NCBI GenBank assembly: GCA_012511485.1 | Contig: JAAZFZ010000074.1 | Location: 1-16,126, forward strand | Direction of reading: 5' to 3' | DNA from: Clostridiales bacterium | GTDB taxonomy: Bacteria > Bacillota > Clostridia > Oscillospirales > Acutalibacteraceae | Length of the DNA stretch: 16,126 bases | Shown: positions 1-7,681 of the stretch, one piece after another | Layout of the letters: every line of letters begins with the position of its first letter | How positions within the stretch are numbered: the stretch's first letter is position 1 | The notes under the pieces: generated by a model | What the model was told of the DNA's origin: nothing | Database searches by the model: none | Seen by the model: only the letters and a program-made list of their open reading frames with translations | Position numbers and translations under genes: made by a program

Positions 1-177
1 AGCTTTGTTAACATCGCTGTAATCCCCATTAAGGTAGGATGAATAAAGATTTTTTATATCCTCCTTTTTATACATCAAACCGTTGATGGCAGTTGAAATA
101 AGTGCAGCGAATATCAATAATACAAACAAAAAAGATGTAACATGATATCTGTTAAGTTTTATCGATTTGCTTTTCAT
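1..177 (-). CDS. N-terminal fragment of a membrane-anchored protein, probable partner of the MBOAT acyltransferase
   Basis: Fifty-nine codons are visible, from ATG at 175-177 to the window edge, where the frame is still open. The fragment starts with a short basic stretch (KSKSIKLNR), then one hydrophobic segment at about residues 13-32, then a polar region. This is the layout of a single-pass or signal-anchored extracytoplasmic protein. The start is supported by an AAGGGG ribosome binding site that overlaps the stop codon of the upstream MBOAT gene, so the two genes are tightly coupled. In Firmicutes, MBOAT genes of the AlgI/DltB type are commonly followed by a DHHW or AlgX-like SGNH-fold partner that takes part in exopolysaccharide acylation. 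That role is inferred from position alone; too little sequence is present to recognise a domain. Confidence 0.75.
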   Translation of the reverse strand, partial: MKSKSIKLNRYHVTSFLFVLLIFAALISTAINGLMYKKEDIKNLYSSYLNGDYSDVNKA

Positions 178-188
178 TCTCTCACCCC

Positions 189-1601
189 TTAGAAGTTGAA
201 ATAGATAAACGGATTATATGAGCCTTTTACAATATAGGAAACCGCAACCAAAAGCAAGGCTATGGTGCCGACAACATAAAGCACATCAAGGGATTTATGC
301 TTATCACCGATTTTTTCCCTTACAAGCTTTGCCGTCGGGAAGGAGAAAATCGTAGCGGCAATGAGAAAAACAATGTTGTTTGATACATTGAAAATAAATG
401 CATCGTCAATTAACGGGTTGCCCGCAAGCCCGAACATTGAGGCAAGGTAAGCTCCTGCCTGACTAATGGAATCCGCTCTGAAAAGCACCCAGCCTAAAAC
501 AACAAAAAGCATCGTGTAGATATGTTTTATGAAGCCAAGCTTTTCGCCCTTCTTTTCAAATTTTGTGAGCTTTTCAATGGTTATGAGGATGAAATACATC
601 AGCCCCCAGCATATAAATGTCCAGTTTGCTCCGTGCCAGACGCCCGTAAGGAACCAGACGACAAAAAGGTTGAAAATAAGTCGGGCTTTGGTTTTTACTC
701 TGCTGCCGCCGAGAGGGAAATAGACATAATCCTTGAACCATGTGCCCAGAGAAATATGCCACCTTCGCCAGAACTCCGAAACGGATTTTGATATGTAAGG
801 GTAATTGAAGTTCTCGGAAAAATGAAATCCGAACATCCTGCCCAAGCCGATTGCCATATCCGAATATCCGGAGAAATCAAAATAAATCTGAAAGGTGTAT
901 GCCAATGCGCCAAGCCAAGCTAACAGAACCGAGATTTCCGACTTGCTGTTAAACGCATTGTCGGCAATGACGGCTATCGTGTTGGATATGAGTACCTTTT
1001 TAATGACACCGACAACGAACCTTGAAACTCCCTGAGTGAAGTCCTAAACCGTTTCTTTGCGGTTAATGATATCGTCCGCCATTGTCCCGTACCTTACAAT
1101 CGGTCCCTGAATAAGCTTAGGGAAAAATGAAATGTAAAGAGCGACATACAGCGGATTTTTCTGCACCTCAACATCCTTGCGGTAGACATCAATAACATAT
1201 GAAAGTGCAGAGAATGTGAAAAACGAAATGCCCAACGGCATTGCAACCGTGGGAGCAGCTACTTCAAGCCCAAACAGGGAGTTTATGTTTTCAATGGAAA
1301 ATTCAAGGTATTTGGCGGCAACCAGCGCCCCGACATTTATAACGACACAGAGCGCTAAAATAAACCGTGCCGTCTTTTTGTTCTCCCTGAAATGATTGAT
1401 AAGACATCCTGCTGCCCATGTCAAAATAATTGAAAGGGTAAACACCCAAAGGAGCTTCACCTCTCCCCAAGTATAAAAAAAATAAGATGCCAAAAGTAAA
1501 GTCAGATTCTGTAAAATCCTGCTCTTTTTAAAAAGAACAAAATAGCAAAACAGAAGGACTGGCAAGAACACTAACATGAACTCCAGACTTGAAAAAACCA
1601 T
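189..1601 (-). pseudogene. MBOAT (AlgI-like) O-acyltransferase interrupted by an in-frame TAG
   Basis: Read through, this is a 470-codon polytopic membrane protein of normal length for the AlgI/DltB-type membrane-bound O-acyltransferases, which move acyl groups across the membrane onto polysaccharides. Codons 1-185 hold the N-terminal helices and GPIVRYG. Codon 186 is TAG (1044-1046). Codons 187-470 continue in the same frame with no insertion or deletion. They include YFDFSGYSDMAIG, the signature FWRRWHISLGTWFKDY (His about 282) and the invariant family His at about 323 in GVWHGANW. The sequence after the stop (DFTQGVSRF) suits the family, and a Gln codon CAG is the likely ancestor of TAG. 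TAG serves as a real stop for other genes in this window, so a general reassignment is unlikely. This is probably a nonsense mutation, possibly a sequence error. Restart at TTG 905 would leave out the N-terminal helices. The ribosome binding site before ATG 1601 is only a weak GA-rich stretch. Confidence 0.8.
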
Positions 1602-1645
1602 TCTCTCTCAACTCTCTCTGTGTATTTTAAAGGCTGTTATACTCT

Positions 1646-1673
1646 ATTATAATCCCTTAGACTCCGCTTTCAA
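1646..1673 (-). promoter_or_regulatory. Probable sigma-A promoter of the MBOAT gene
   Basis: On the minus strand TTGAAA (1668-1673) is separated by 16 bases from a perfect TATAAT (1646-1651). The -35 element overlaps the carB stop codon. The predicted transcript starts about 40 bases before the MBOAT ATG. No terminator is visible between carB and MBOAT, so read-through from carAB is also possible. Confidence 0.6.
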
Positions 1674-4600
1674 TGGAAAACACCAGCAATGTCCGTAACG
1701 CTGATTGCATCGCCTGCGACTATTTTCGTGCTCTCCATAAGCACTCTTGCGGCATCTAAGGAGGTAAGGCACGCCGTACCCGCTTCAACCGCAAGGCGGC
1801 GGAGCTTAAAACCATCACGGTTTTCGAGCCTGCCGTGGGTTGGTGTGTTTATTATCAATGACACTCCGCCCTCAGTGAGCAAATCGATAATATTGGGACT
1901 TTCACCTGTAATTTTGTTTATGGGCTTTGAATTAATCCCCGCCTCAAGCAGAGCCGTTCTTGTGCCCGGTGTTGCAAAAATTTCAAAATCACTCGAATCA
2001 AAGCTATTAAAGATATCGCAGATTTCCTTTTTATCCTTGTCACACACGGTAACAATAATTCTGCCGTTTTTAGGCAATGAAACACCGCCGCCTTCAAATG
2101 CCTTGAGAAGCGCCTCATTATAGTTGCGTGCTATGCCTAGCACCTCGCCTGTTGATTTCATTTCAGGCCCTAGAGAGGTATCCGCTCCGAGGATTTTTTC
2201 AAACGAGAACACTGGCAGCTTTATCGCATAGTAGCCGCTCTTTTTGTAAAGCCCGGTACCAAAACCCATGTCACGGATTTTTTCGCCGAGCATGGCTCTT
2301 GTTGCCAGAGCAATTGCCGGAATACCCGTAACCTTGCTGATATACGGCACGGTTCTTGACGAGCGTGGATTCACTTCGATTATATAAACAGTTTCCCTAT
2401 AAACAATGAACTGAATATTCATCATGCCGACAACCTCAAGTGCCGAGGCAAGGCGGCGTGTATAGTCAACAATCGTATTCTGCACCTTCCGGCTGAGGGT
2501 TACGGCGGGGTAGACCGAAATAGAGTCACCCGAATGAATACCTGCCCTGTCAATATGTTCCATAATACCGGGAATCAGAATGTCAGTGCCGTCACAGATG
2601 GCGTCAACCTCAACCTCCTGCCCCATAATGTATTTATCCACAAGCACCGGGTGTTCCTGAACGGTGCGTGTGATAATGCCCATGAATTCCCGTATATCGT
2701 CATCAGATACTGCTATTTGCATACCCTGACCGCCCAGAACATAGCTCGGGCGAACAAGCACGGGATAGCCCAGCGAGTGGGCGGCAAGGAGAGCCTCCTC
2801 CTCGGTGAAAACCGTCTGCCCCTTAGGGCGGGCTATATCGCAGATTTCAAGTATTTCGTCAAAGCGCTCCCTGTCCTCCGCAGCGTCTACATGGTCGGCG
2901 TCGGTGCCTAAAATCTTTACGCCTAGGTCATGCAGGGATTTTGTCAGCTTAATTGCCGTCTGCCCGCCGAACTGAACAATTGCACCGTCCGGCTTTTCGA
3001 GTTCAACAATGTTTGCAACATATTCGGGTGTCAGGGGCTCAAAATAGAGCTTGTCCGCAACATCGAAATCAGTTGAAACGGTTTCAGGGTTGTTGTTGAT
3101 AATAATCGTTTCACAGCCGGCTTTTTTAAGCGCCCAGACACTGTGAACGGAGCAATAGTCAAACTCTATGCCCTGCCCGATTCTGATAGGTCCGGAGCCC
3201 AGCACAAGGACCTTTTTCCTGTCCGTTGTAGGGCTGACCTCGTTTTCGACGCCGTAATCCGAATAATAATAAGGAGTCTGAGCGGCAAACTCTGCGGCAC
3301 AGGTGTCAACAATTGAAAAAGCGGGCAGGATATTCCACATCCTTCTCATGTTCCTGACAGCGGCGTTGGGAATGCCTATGCACCGTGCAATCATACCGTC
3401 TGTAAAACCCTTCTTCTTTGCCGAAAGCAGGGTTTCCTTATCGCAAATGCCGCTCCTGAGAGTCTTCTCCATTTCAATAATGGATTTAATTTTATTCAAA
3501 AACCAGTTATCTATCTTTGTTATCGAGTTGATTTCTTCAATTGTGATGCCGTTATACAAAGCTGCGGCAATCGTATAGAGCCTTTCGTTATCTATGTTTT
3601 CAAGGAGTGCCTTTAGCTCATGCGCATCCTTTTCCATAAGCTCGGGTACCAGCAGGCTTTCCCTGTTTTCTTCAAGTGAATGAACCGCCTTATGAAGTGC
3701 CGCCTCAAAGGAGCGGGATATTGCCATAACCTCGCCTGTCGCCTTCATCTGTGTGCCGAGGGTTCTTTTCGCCGTGACAAATTTGTCAAACGGCCATTTC
3801 GGAATTTTGACAACGCAGTAGTCTATAGCCGGCTCAAAGCTTGCGAATGTTTTGCCCGTAACGGCGTTGGGGATTTCATCAAGGCCCATGCCCAGCGCAA
3901 TTTTAGCCGCCACCCTTGCAATGGGATAGCCCGTTGCCTTTGAAGCGAGAGCGGAGGAGCGTGAAACACGGGGATTAACCTCAATCACGGCATATTGAAA
4001 GGAATCGGGGTGAAGCGCAAATTGCACATTACACCCGCCCTGAATGCCGAGAGCCGAAATGATTTTCAATGCAGAGGAGCGCAGCATCTGGTAGTCCTTA
4101 TCCGTGAGTGTCTGCGAGGGTGCAACGACAATGGAATCGCCCGTATGAATACCGACGGGGTCAACATTTTCCATGCTGCATACGGTAATGCAGTTGCCCT
4201 TACTGTCCCTCATCGCCTCAAATTCAATTTCCTTCCAGCCGGCAATGCATTTTTCAATTAAAACCTGATTGACCCTTGACAGTCTGATACCGTTTGACGC
4301 AATTTCACGCAATTGCTCCAAGTTTTCGGCAATGCCGCCGCCCGTACCGCCTAAAGTATAGGCAGGGCGCACAATTACCGGGTAGCCGATTTTCTCAGAA
4401 AAATCCAGAGCGTCCTGAACGGTTTCGACAACGAGTGATTCAATGCAGGGCTCGCTTATCCTTTCCATGGTGTCCTTAAACTCCTGCCTGTCCTCAGCCA
4501 TTTTAATGGCACTTGCGGATATGCCTATGAGCCTTGCACCGTTCTCCTTTAGAATCCCTTTTTCCTCAAGCTCCATTGCAAGGTTAAGCCCTGTCTGCCC

Positions 4601-4870
4601 GCCCAGTGTCGGAAGGACTGAATCGGGCTTTTCTGCTTGAATTATTTTTGCCAGAGTCGGAACCGTCAGAGGTTCTATATATACCTTATCGGCAATGTCG
4701 CCGTCTGTCATAATCGTTGCGGGGTTGGAGTTGGCAAGCACAACCTCAACGCCCTCCTCACGCAGCGAGCGGCAGGCCTGAGTGCCCGCATAGTCAAATT
4801 CTGCCGCCTGCCCGATAATAATCGGACCTGAGCCGATGACCAAAACCTTTTTTATGCTTTTATCAACCAT
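1670..4870 (-). CDS. carB: Carbamoyl phosphate synthetase large subunit
   Basis: CarB makes carbamoyl phosphate from bicarbonate, two ATP and ammonia channelled from CarA, for pyrimidine and arginine synthesis. The 1066-residue length is normal. Two homologous halves are visible: the first opens with VLVIGSGPIIIGQAAEFDYAG and has the ATP-grasp loop GGTGGGIA and EVNPRVSRSSALASK; the second opens with VLVLGSGPIRIGQGIEFDYC and has GGQGMQIA and EVNPRSSRTVPYISK. Between them lies the oligomerisation domain (CAAEFAAQTPYYYSDY). The C-terminal allosteric MGS-like domain (FATPGTRTALLEAGI, then INTPTHG) is complete. ATG at 4868-4870 is chosen because a GGGGAGGG site sits 7 bases upstream inside the end of carA, and it overlaps the carA stop (ATGGTTGA). 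An 18-base longer TTG start at 4888 would lack a site. The stop is TGA. Nothing in CarB looks damaged. Confidence 0.97.
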   Translation of the reverse strand: MVDKSIKKVLVIGSGPIIIGQAAEFDYAGTQACRSLREEGVEVVLANSNPATIMTDGDIADKVYIEPLTVPTLAKIIQAEKPDSVLPTLGGQTGLNLAMELEEKGILKENGARLIGISASAIKMAEDRQEFKDTMERISEPCIESLVVETVQDALDFSEKIGYPVIVRPAYTLGGTGGGIAENLEQLREIASNGIRLSRVNQVLIEKCIAGWKEIEFEAMRDSKGNCITVCSMENVDPVGIHTGDSIVVAPSQTLTDKDYQMLRSSALKIISALGIQGGCNVQFALHPDSFQYAVIEVNPRVSRSSALASKATGYPIARVAAKIALGMGLDEIPNAVTGKTFASFEPAIDYCVVKIPKWPFDKFVTAKRTLGTQMKATGEVMAISRSFEAALHKAVHSLEENRESLLVPELMEKDAHELKALLENIDNERLYTIAAALYNGITIEEINSITKIDNWFLNKIKSIIEMEKTLRSGICDKETLLSAKKKGFTDGMIARCIGIPNAAVRNMRRMWNILPAFSIVDTCAAEFAAQTPYYYSDYGVENEVSPTTDRKKVLVLGSGPIRIGQGIEFDYCSVHSVWALKKAGCETIIINNNPETVSTDFDVADKLYFEPLTPEYVANIVELEKPDGAIVQFGGQTAIKLTKSLHDLGVKILGTDADHVDAAEDRERFDEILEICDIARPKGQTVFTEEEALLAAHSLGYPVLVRPSYVLGGQGMQIAVSDDDIREFMGIITRTVQEHPVLVDKYIMGQEVEVDAICDGTDILIPGIMEHIDRAGIHSGDSISVYPAVTLSRKVQNTIVDYTRRLASALEVVGMMNIQFIVYRETVYIIEVNPRSSRTVPYISKVTGIPAIALATRAMLGEKIRDMGFGTGLYKKSGYYAIKLPVFSFEKILGADTSLGPEMKSTGEVLGIARNYNEALLKAFEGGGVSLPKNGRIIVTVCDKDKKEICDIFNSFDSSDFEIFATPGTRTALLEAGINSKPINKITGESPNIIDLLTEGGVSLIINTPTHGRLENRDGFKLRRLAVEAGTACLTSLDAARVLMESTKIVAGDAISVTDIAGVFH

Positions 4871-5945
4871 TGTATTTGCCCTCCCCAATCATTGATATGA
4901 AACGGTCGAACAAAAACGATGTGTTATGAGGGCAGGGCGATACCTCCGGGTAGAACTGCATAGAAAACCAAAGCTTTCCGTGGTAGACTATGCCCTCAAC
5001 CGTTCGGTCATTGACATTAATACAGTTTATTTCCGCATTTTTAGGCAGCCCCTCGGAGCAGACAACATAGCCGTGATTCTGTGAGGTTAAAAAGGTTCTT
5101 CCCTCATTGAGAAGCTTTACGGGATGATTTGAGCCCCGGTGGCCGTATTTCATCTTAGTTGTCGAGCCGCCAGCGGCAAGGGCGGCCAGCTGATGACCCA
5201 GACATATTGCAAAGGTCGGGATGCCGTAATCATAAAGCTCTTTGACATTGCGGATTATTTGTGTGCAATCGGCAGGGTCGCCCGGACCGTTAGAGAGCAC
5301 AAGCCCGTCAAACCCTCCGTTTATTATCTCTTGGGCATTTGTCAGGCATGGGAACAAGGTTATTCTGCACCCTCTGGCGGCAAGGGATCTCACAATACTA
5401 TACTTTGCGCCACAGTCCAAAAGGGCAATATTAGGGCCGGTGTTTTCTGAACCAAATAAGCACGAATGCTCAACACTCACAGATTCCACCAGCCGGTCAT
5501 GCTTAAAGCTCTTAATGACATTCAAGCAACGATTCATATTGGAAATGTCCTGCGTTATGACGCCTCTCATAGTTCCACTTTCACGCAGCTTCTTAACAAC
5601 TGCCCTTGTATCCACATCTGCGAGGCATGGAATATTGTATTCAATAAGGATTTCCTCCAGCGACATTTCACTTCTGAAGTTTGACGGGGTCGAGCATAAC
5701 TCATGAATAATAAAAGCACAGGGTTGAAGGCGAGTTGATTCAAAATCTTCACGACTGATGCCGTAGTTGCCAATCATGGGATATGTCATCACAATGCCTT
5801 GCCCTGCGTATGACGGGTCTGTCAGAATCTCCAGATAACCAGTCATCGATGTATTAAAAACAACCTCACAAGCGGTTTCATGAAAAGCGCCGCGCGTACT
5901 GCCTTCAAAAATTGAACCGTCCTCCAGAACCAAGTATGCCAACAA
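4863..5945 (-). CDS. carA: Carbamoyl phosphate synthetase small (glutaminase) subunit, with an unusual active site
   Basis: CarA hydrolyses glutamine and feeds ammonia to CarB. At 360 residues it has the normal length. The N-terminal CarA-specific domain (AYLVLEDGSIFEG, NTSMTGYLEILTDPSYAGQ) is followed by a class I glutamine amidotransferase domain from about residue 172. It has GPGDP at 220-224, the nucleophile Cys248 in FAICLGHQ and NHGY at 290-293. The family motif HPEASPGPHD reads YPEVSPCPHN, so the catalytic His (His353 in Escherichia coli CarA) is Tyr332 here, codon TAC at 4950-4952; Glu334 is kept. This should impair glutamine hydrolysis, although CarB could still use free ammonia. TTG at 5945 is chosen because an in-frame TGA lies just upstream, an AGAGAGG site precedes it, and the start matches the family start M-x-AYLVLEDG. 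It has its own promoter and overlaps carB by 8 bases. Confidence 0.95.
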   Translation of the reverse strand: MLAYLVLEDGSIFEGSTRGAFHETACEVVFNTSMTGYLEILTDPSYAGQGIVMTYPMIGNYGISREDFESTRLQPCAFIIHELCSTPSNFRSEMSLEEILIEYNIPCLADVDTRAVVKKLRESGTMRGVITQDISNMNRCLNVIKSFKHDRLVESVSVEHSCLFGSENTGPNIALLDCGAKYSIVRSLAARGCRITLFPCLTNAQEIINGGFDGLVLSNGPGDPADCTQIIRNVKELYDYGIPTFAICLGHQLAALAAGGSTTKMKYGHRGSNHPVKLLNEGRTFLTSQNHGYVVCSEGLPKNAEINCINVNDRTVEGIVYHGKLWFSMQFYPEVSPCPHNTSFLFDRFISMIGEGKYNG

Positions 5946-5981
5946 GCCTCACCATACCTCTCTTTGTCCTACTAACCAATT

Positions 5982-6013
5982 ATTATAGCATATACATGAG
6001 AGATTTACATCAA
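5982..6013 (-). promoter_or_regulatory. Extended -10 promoter of carAB
   Basis: The minus strand reads TGCTATAAT, a perfect TATAAT at 5982-5987 with an extended -10 TG. The best -35 candidates are TGTAAA (6004-6009, 16-base spacer) and TTGATG (6008-6013, 20-base spacer). Neither is strong, so the element probably relies on the extended -10. The implied leader before the TTG start is only about 30 bases, too short for a PyrR-type attenuator. Confidence 0.6.
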
Positions 6014-6023
6014 AAAATTGATG
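6008..6023. repeat. Small perfect inverted repeat at the carA promoter -35 region
   Basis: CATCAA and TTGATG form a perfect 6-base inverted repeat around a 4-base A/T centre. It overlaps the possible -35 region of carA. It could be an operator or a chance AT-rich palindrome. On the minus strand no T-run follows it, so it is not a terminator. Confidence 0.35.
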
Positions 6024-6042
6024 ATTTATTATGAAAACTTTT

Positions 6043-6071
6043 TTGTAAATAAGGGCGATTTTCTGTATAAT
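6043..6071 (+). promoter_or_regulatory. Plus-strand promoter-like element facing the 3' end of the yfbR-like gene
   Basis: TTGTAA (6043-6048), a 17-base spacer and a perfect TATAAT (6066-6071) form a good sigma-A match on the strand opposite all nearby genes. No plausible gene follows on that strand, so a transcript would be antisense to the yfbR-like gene. In AT-rich DNA it may be fortuitous. Confidence 0.35.
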
Positions 6072-6120
6072 ATTCACACATAAGTATTTTAAGGAAAGAA
6101 GACCACGTTAAGCTGAGGCC

Positions 6121-6711
6121 TCAATTTTGCTTTATATCATCGAGAGTCAGCCCAAAGCTTGGGAGAAATTCCTCCACAAAGCAATCCGCCTCAGGCATAT
6201 TCATCTGATGAATAATATTCATAATGGACTGCTTAGCCATTTTGAAATCCATGTTGCCCGCCTTTTCCTCCTCAATGCACTTTATGAGTGCGCTTATTTT
6301 GTCAGCCGCCTTGACAAAATCCCATAGGGGCTTGTCCTCCTCAAGTGCGAAAAAAAAGGGCCTGTAGTCCTCCTTTAAATCCTGCGGGAGCATATTTATC
6401 AGTGCGTCGCAGGCGCTTTTTTCAACCGTTTTATAGGCATTTCTGACCTGCTCATTATGATACTTCACAGGTGTGGGCATATCTCCCGTCAGACTTTCGG
6501 GCGCATCGTGGAAAACCGCAAGCAATGCTGCCCGCTCCGCATTTAGCCTACCGCCAAAACGCCTGTTGTGAATGAGCACAAGCGCATGGGCTATGATGCT
6601 GACCTCCAGGCTGTGCTCGCTGAGGTTTTCGTTATGGGCATTCCTCATAAGCGCCCAGCGGTTAATATATTTCATCCTTGAAATCATTGCAAAAAAGTGG
6701 TGCTTCTTCAT
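6121..6711 (-). CDS. yfbR: HD-domain 5'-deoxynucleotidase, YfbR type
   Basis: YfbR removes the 5' phosphate from deoxyribonucleoside monophosphates in the cytoplasm, tuning deoxynucleotide pools. The protein is 196 residues, about the family length. The HD-domain metal ligands are all visible: His33 in SEHS, His68-Asp69 in VFHDAPE, and Asp137 in KAADK. Glu72, which follows the HD pair, is the expected catalytic acid. Arg18-Trp19 in INRWALMRN match the E. coli YfbR residues tied to selectivity for deoxyribose. Numbering agrees with the E. coli enzyme almost residue for residue. The ATG at 6711 has an AGGGAGA site 5 bases upstream and lies 16 bases after the mgtC-like stop, so the two form one operon. 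The TGA stop is part of a 10-base palindrome (6114-6123). No terminator is apparent before the carA promoter. Confidence 0.93.
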   Translation of the reverse strand: MKKHHFFAMISRMKYINRWALMRNAHNENLSEHSLEVSIIAHALVLIHNRRFGGRLNAERAALLAVFHDAPESLTGDMPTPVKYHNEQVRNAYKTVEKSACDALINMLPQDLKEDYRPFFFALEEDKPLWDFVKAADKISALIKCIEEEKAGNMDFKMAKQSIMNIIHQMNMPEADCFVEEFLPSFGLTLDDIKQN

Positions 6712-6727
6712 TTGATTCTCCCTGTAT

Positions 6728-7450
6728 TTAGTCTATATATAAATCCTTAACTCCGTCGAGGGAGCTGATACTGTCCCTGATAAGGTCCAGACCCTCCCCT
6801 GCCTTTGTGTAAACAAGGGCTTTAAGCACTAACGAAGATTTCTTTTTGAACTTACTGTCCTCCCCATCGGCATAAAGAATCTCGAGGGAATGAAGATTTG
6901 CTCCGCACTTTCTTATAATTCTGCCGATTTCGGGTGCCATTTCGTTGATATCCTCAACCTCAATATAGAGTGTTTTGCCCGTGTTGCCCTTTGAAACAAC
7001 CTTTTTGAGTAGGTTGAGAGTTAAGTAGATAATAACAGTTGCTATAAGCGCACCCTGATAGAAGCCTAGCCCAACGGCAAGCCCTATGCATGAAACTGCC
7101 CACAGGCTTGCAGCCGTAGTGAGCCCCTTGACGCTGAAACCCTCCCTTAGTATTGTGCCTGCGCCAAGGAATCCGATTCCGCTAATAACCTGCGCGCCAA
7201 GCCTTGCAGGGTCAAGGTTTGTTTGCCCCTTATAAATCTCAAACATATACACAGAGGTTGCCATGACCAGTGCAGAGCCAACCGCAACAAGGATATGGGT
7301 TCTAAAACCCGCCGGCCTGTGTGAATGCTCACGCTCGTAACCTATAAACCCGCCGAGAATTGCAGCAACAGCGAGCTTTATTCCTGATTCAACGGTTATC
7401 CGAAAAGTCTGATTGTTCCATAAATCCAGAAGTATTTCTTTGATGCTCAT
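6728..7450 (-). CDS. MgtC/SapB family membrane protein
   Basis: This 240-residue protein has the MgtC/SapB layout: about five hydrophobic segments in the first 150 residues and a soluble ACT-like C-terminal domain. The N-terminal signature appears as GGFIGYEREHSHRPAGFRTH with VAVGSALV. A second block is GIGFLGAGTI and GLTTAASLW, also typical. MgtC proteins were first linked to magnesium limitation and to inhibition of the F-type ATP synthase in intracellular pathogens. In commensal Firmicutes their role is unclear, so no exact function is assigned. ATG at 7448-7450 is preferred because a GGAGGGG site lies 7 bases upstream; a longer TTG start at 7468 would put that site inside the gene. It is the first gene of a unit with the yfbR-like gene and has a good promoter and an unusual 75-base leader. 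Confidence 0.9.
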   Translation of the reverse strand: MSIKEILLDLWNNQTFRITVESGIKLAVAAILGGFIGYEREHSHRPAGFRTHILVAVGSALVMATSVYMFEIYKGQTNLDPARLGAQVISGIGFLGAGTILREGFSVKGLTTAASLWAVSCIGLAVGLGFYQGALIATVIIYLTLNLLKKVVSKGNTGKTLYIEVEDINEMAPEIGRIIRKCGANLHSLEILYADGEDSKFKKKSSLVLKALVYTKAGEGLDLIRDSISSLDGVKDLYID

Positions 7451-7525
7451 ATATGTACCCCTCCGCAAGGTGTAATAGCCATAGTGGTGAAAAATTCACA
7501 TATTTTTTTCTCCTGCGTTTTGTAA
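7447..7525 (-). promoter_or_regulatory. Leader of the mgtC-like gene with a start-stop element and an 11-codon upstream frame
   Basis: About 75 untranslated bases precede mgtC. First comes AGGAG (7510-7514), 8 bases, then ATG followed at once by TGA (7496-7501), a minimal start-stop frame with a good ribosome binding site. The TGA overlaps a small hairpin, GTGAA-TTT-TTCAC. Next, ATG at 7480-7482 opens an 11-codon frame (MAITPCGGVHI) whose TGA overlaps the mgtC start as ATGA. That frame contains the mgtC ribosome binding site but has no clear site of its own. Leader peptides control mgtC in Salmonella; a similar role here is inference only. Confidence 0.3.
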
Positions 7526-7531
7526 ACTGTA

Positions 7532-7560
7532 ATTATATCACAATTTTTTCAAATTCGCAA
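7532..7560 (-). promoter_or_regulatory. Sigma-A promoter of the mgtC-yfbR unit
   Basis: On the minus strand TTGCGA (7555-7560) is followed after 17 bases by a perfect TATAAT (7532-7537) with an extended -10 (TGATATAAT). Spacing and position relative to the mgtC-like start are ideal. Confidence 0.75.
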
Positions 7561-7625
7561 GGGTAATTTAATTAAAATATGAATTCTTTTGTAAATATTT
7601 TGGCTTTTAATAAACATAGTATCTT

Positions 7626-7672
7626 CCGATATCCCATATTATGCGCCTGAAATAATGGCAAACTATATCGGG
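7626..7672 (+). promoter_or_regulatory. Possible RNA hairpin that includes a ribosome binding site
   Basis: CCGATAT (7626-7632) pairs perfectly with ATATCGG (7665-7671). Inside, CC...ATTAT can pair with ATAAT...GG, leaving a roughly 9-base apical loop and small bulges. The 3' arm runs into GGGTGA, the apparent ribosome binding site of the decayed frame starting at 7682. It could have masked that site. I do not recognise it as a known riboswitch. Confidence 0.35.
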
Positions 7673-7681
7673 TGATTTAAG

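Noticed and set aside
189..905. Separate 238-codon gene starting at TTG 905
   Set aside because: It is the continuation of the MBOAT frame after the TAG; the 46 codons between the two parts are open and family-like, and there is no good ribosome binding site at 905.
1044..1046. Genome-wide reassignment of TAG to glutamine, which would make the MBOAT gene intact
   Set aside because: The ceramidase-like gene (9209) and beta-helix gene (13031-13033) end in TAG at sensible places, and the beta-helix terminator begins 3 bases later. Reading through would translate the terminator.
4871..4888. TTG start at 4888 for carB
   Set aside because: The extra six residues have no family support, and the strong GGGGAGGG site lies inside them, directing the start to 4870.
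6114..6123. Ten-base palindrome TGAGGCCTCA at the yfbR-like stop codon as a regulatory site or terminator
   Set aside because: It has no loop or T-run and appears once; chance is a sufficient explanation.
6127..6327. 66-codon plus-strand frame behind the 6043-6071 promoter-like element
   Set aside because: It lies fully antisense to the yfbR-like gene, has no recognisable domain and no ribosome binding site, and is best explained as a shadow frame.
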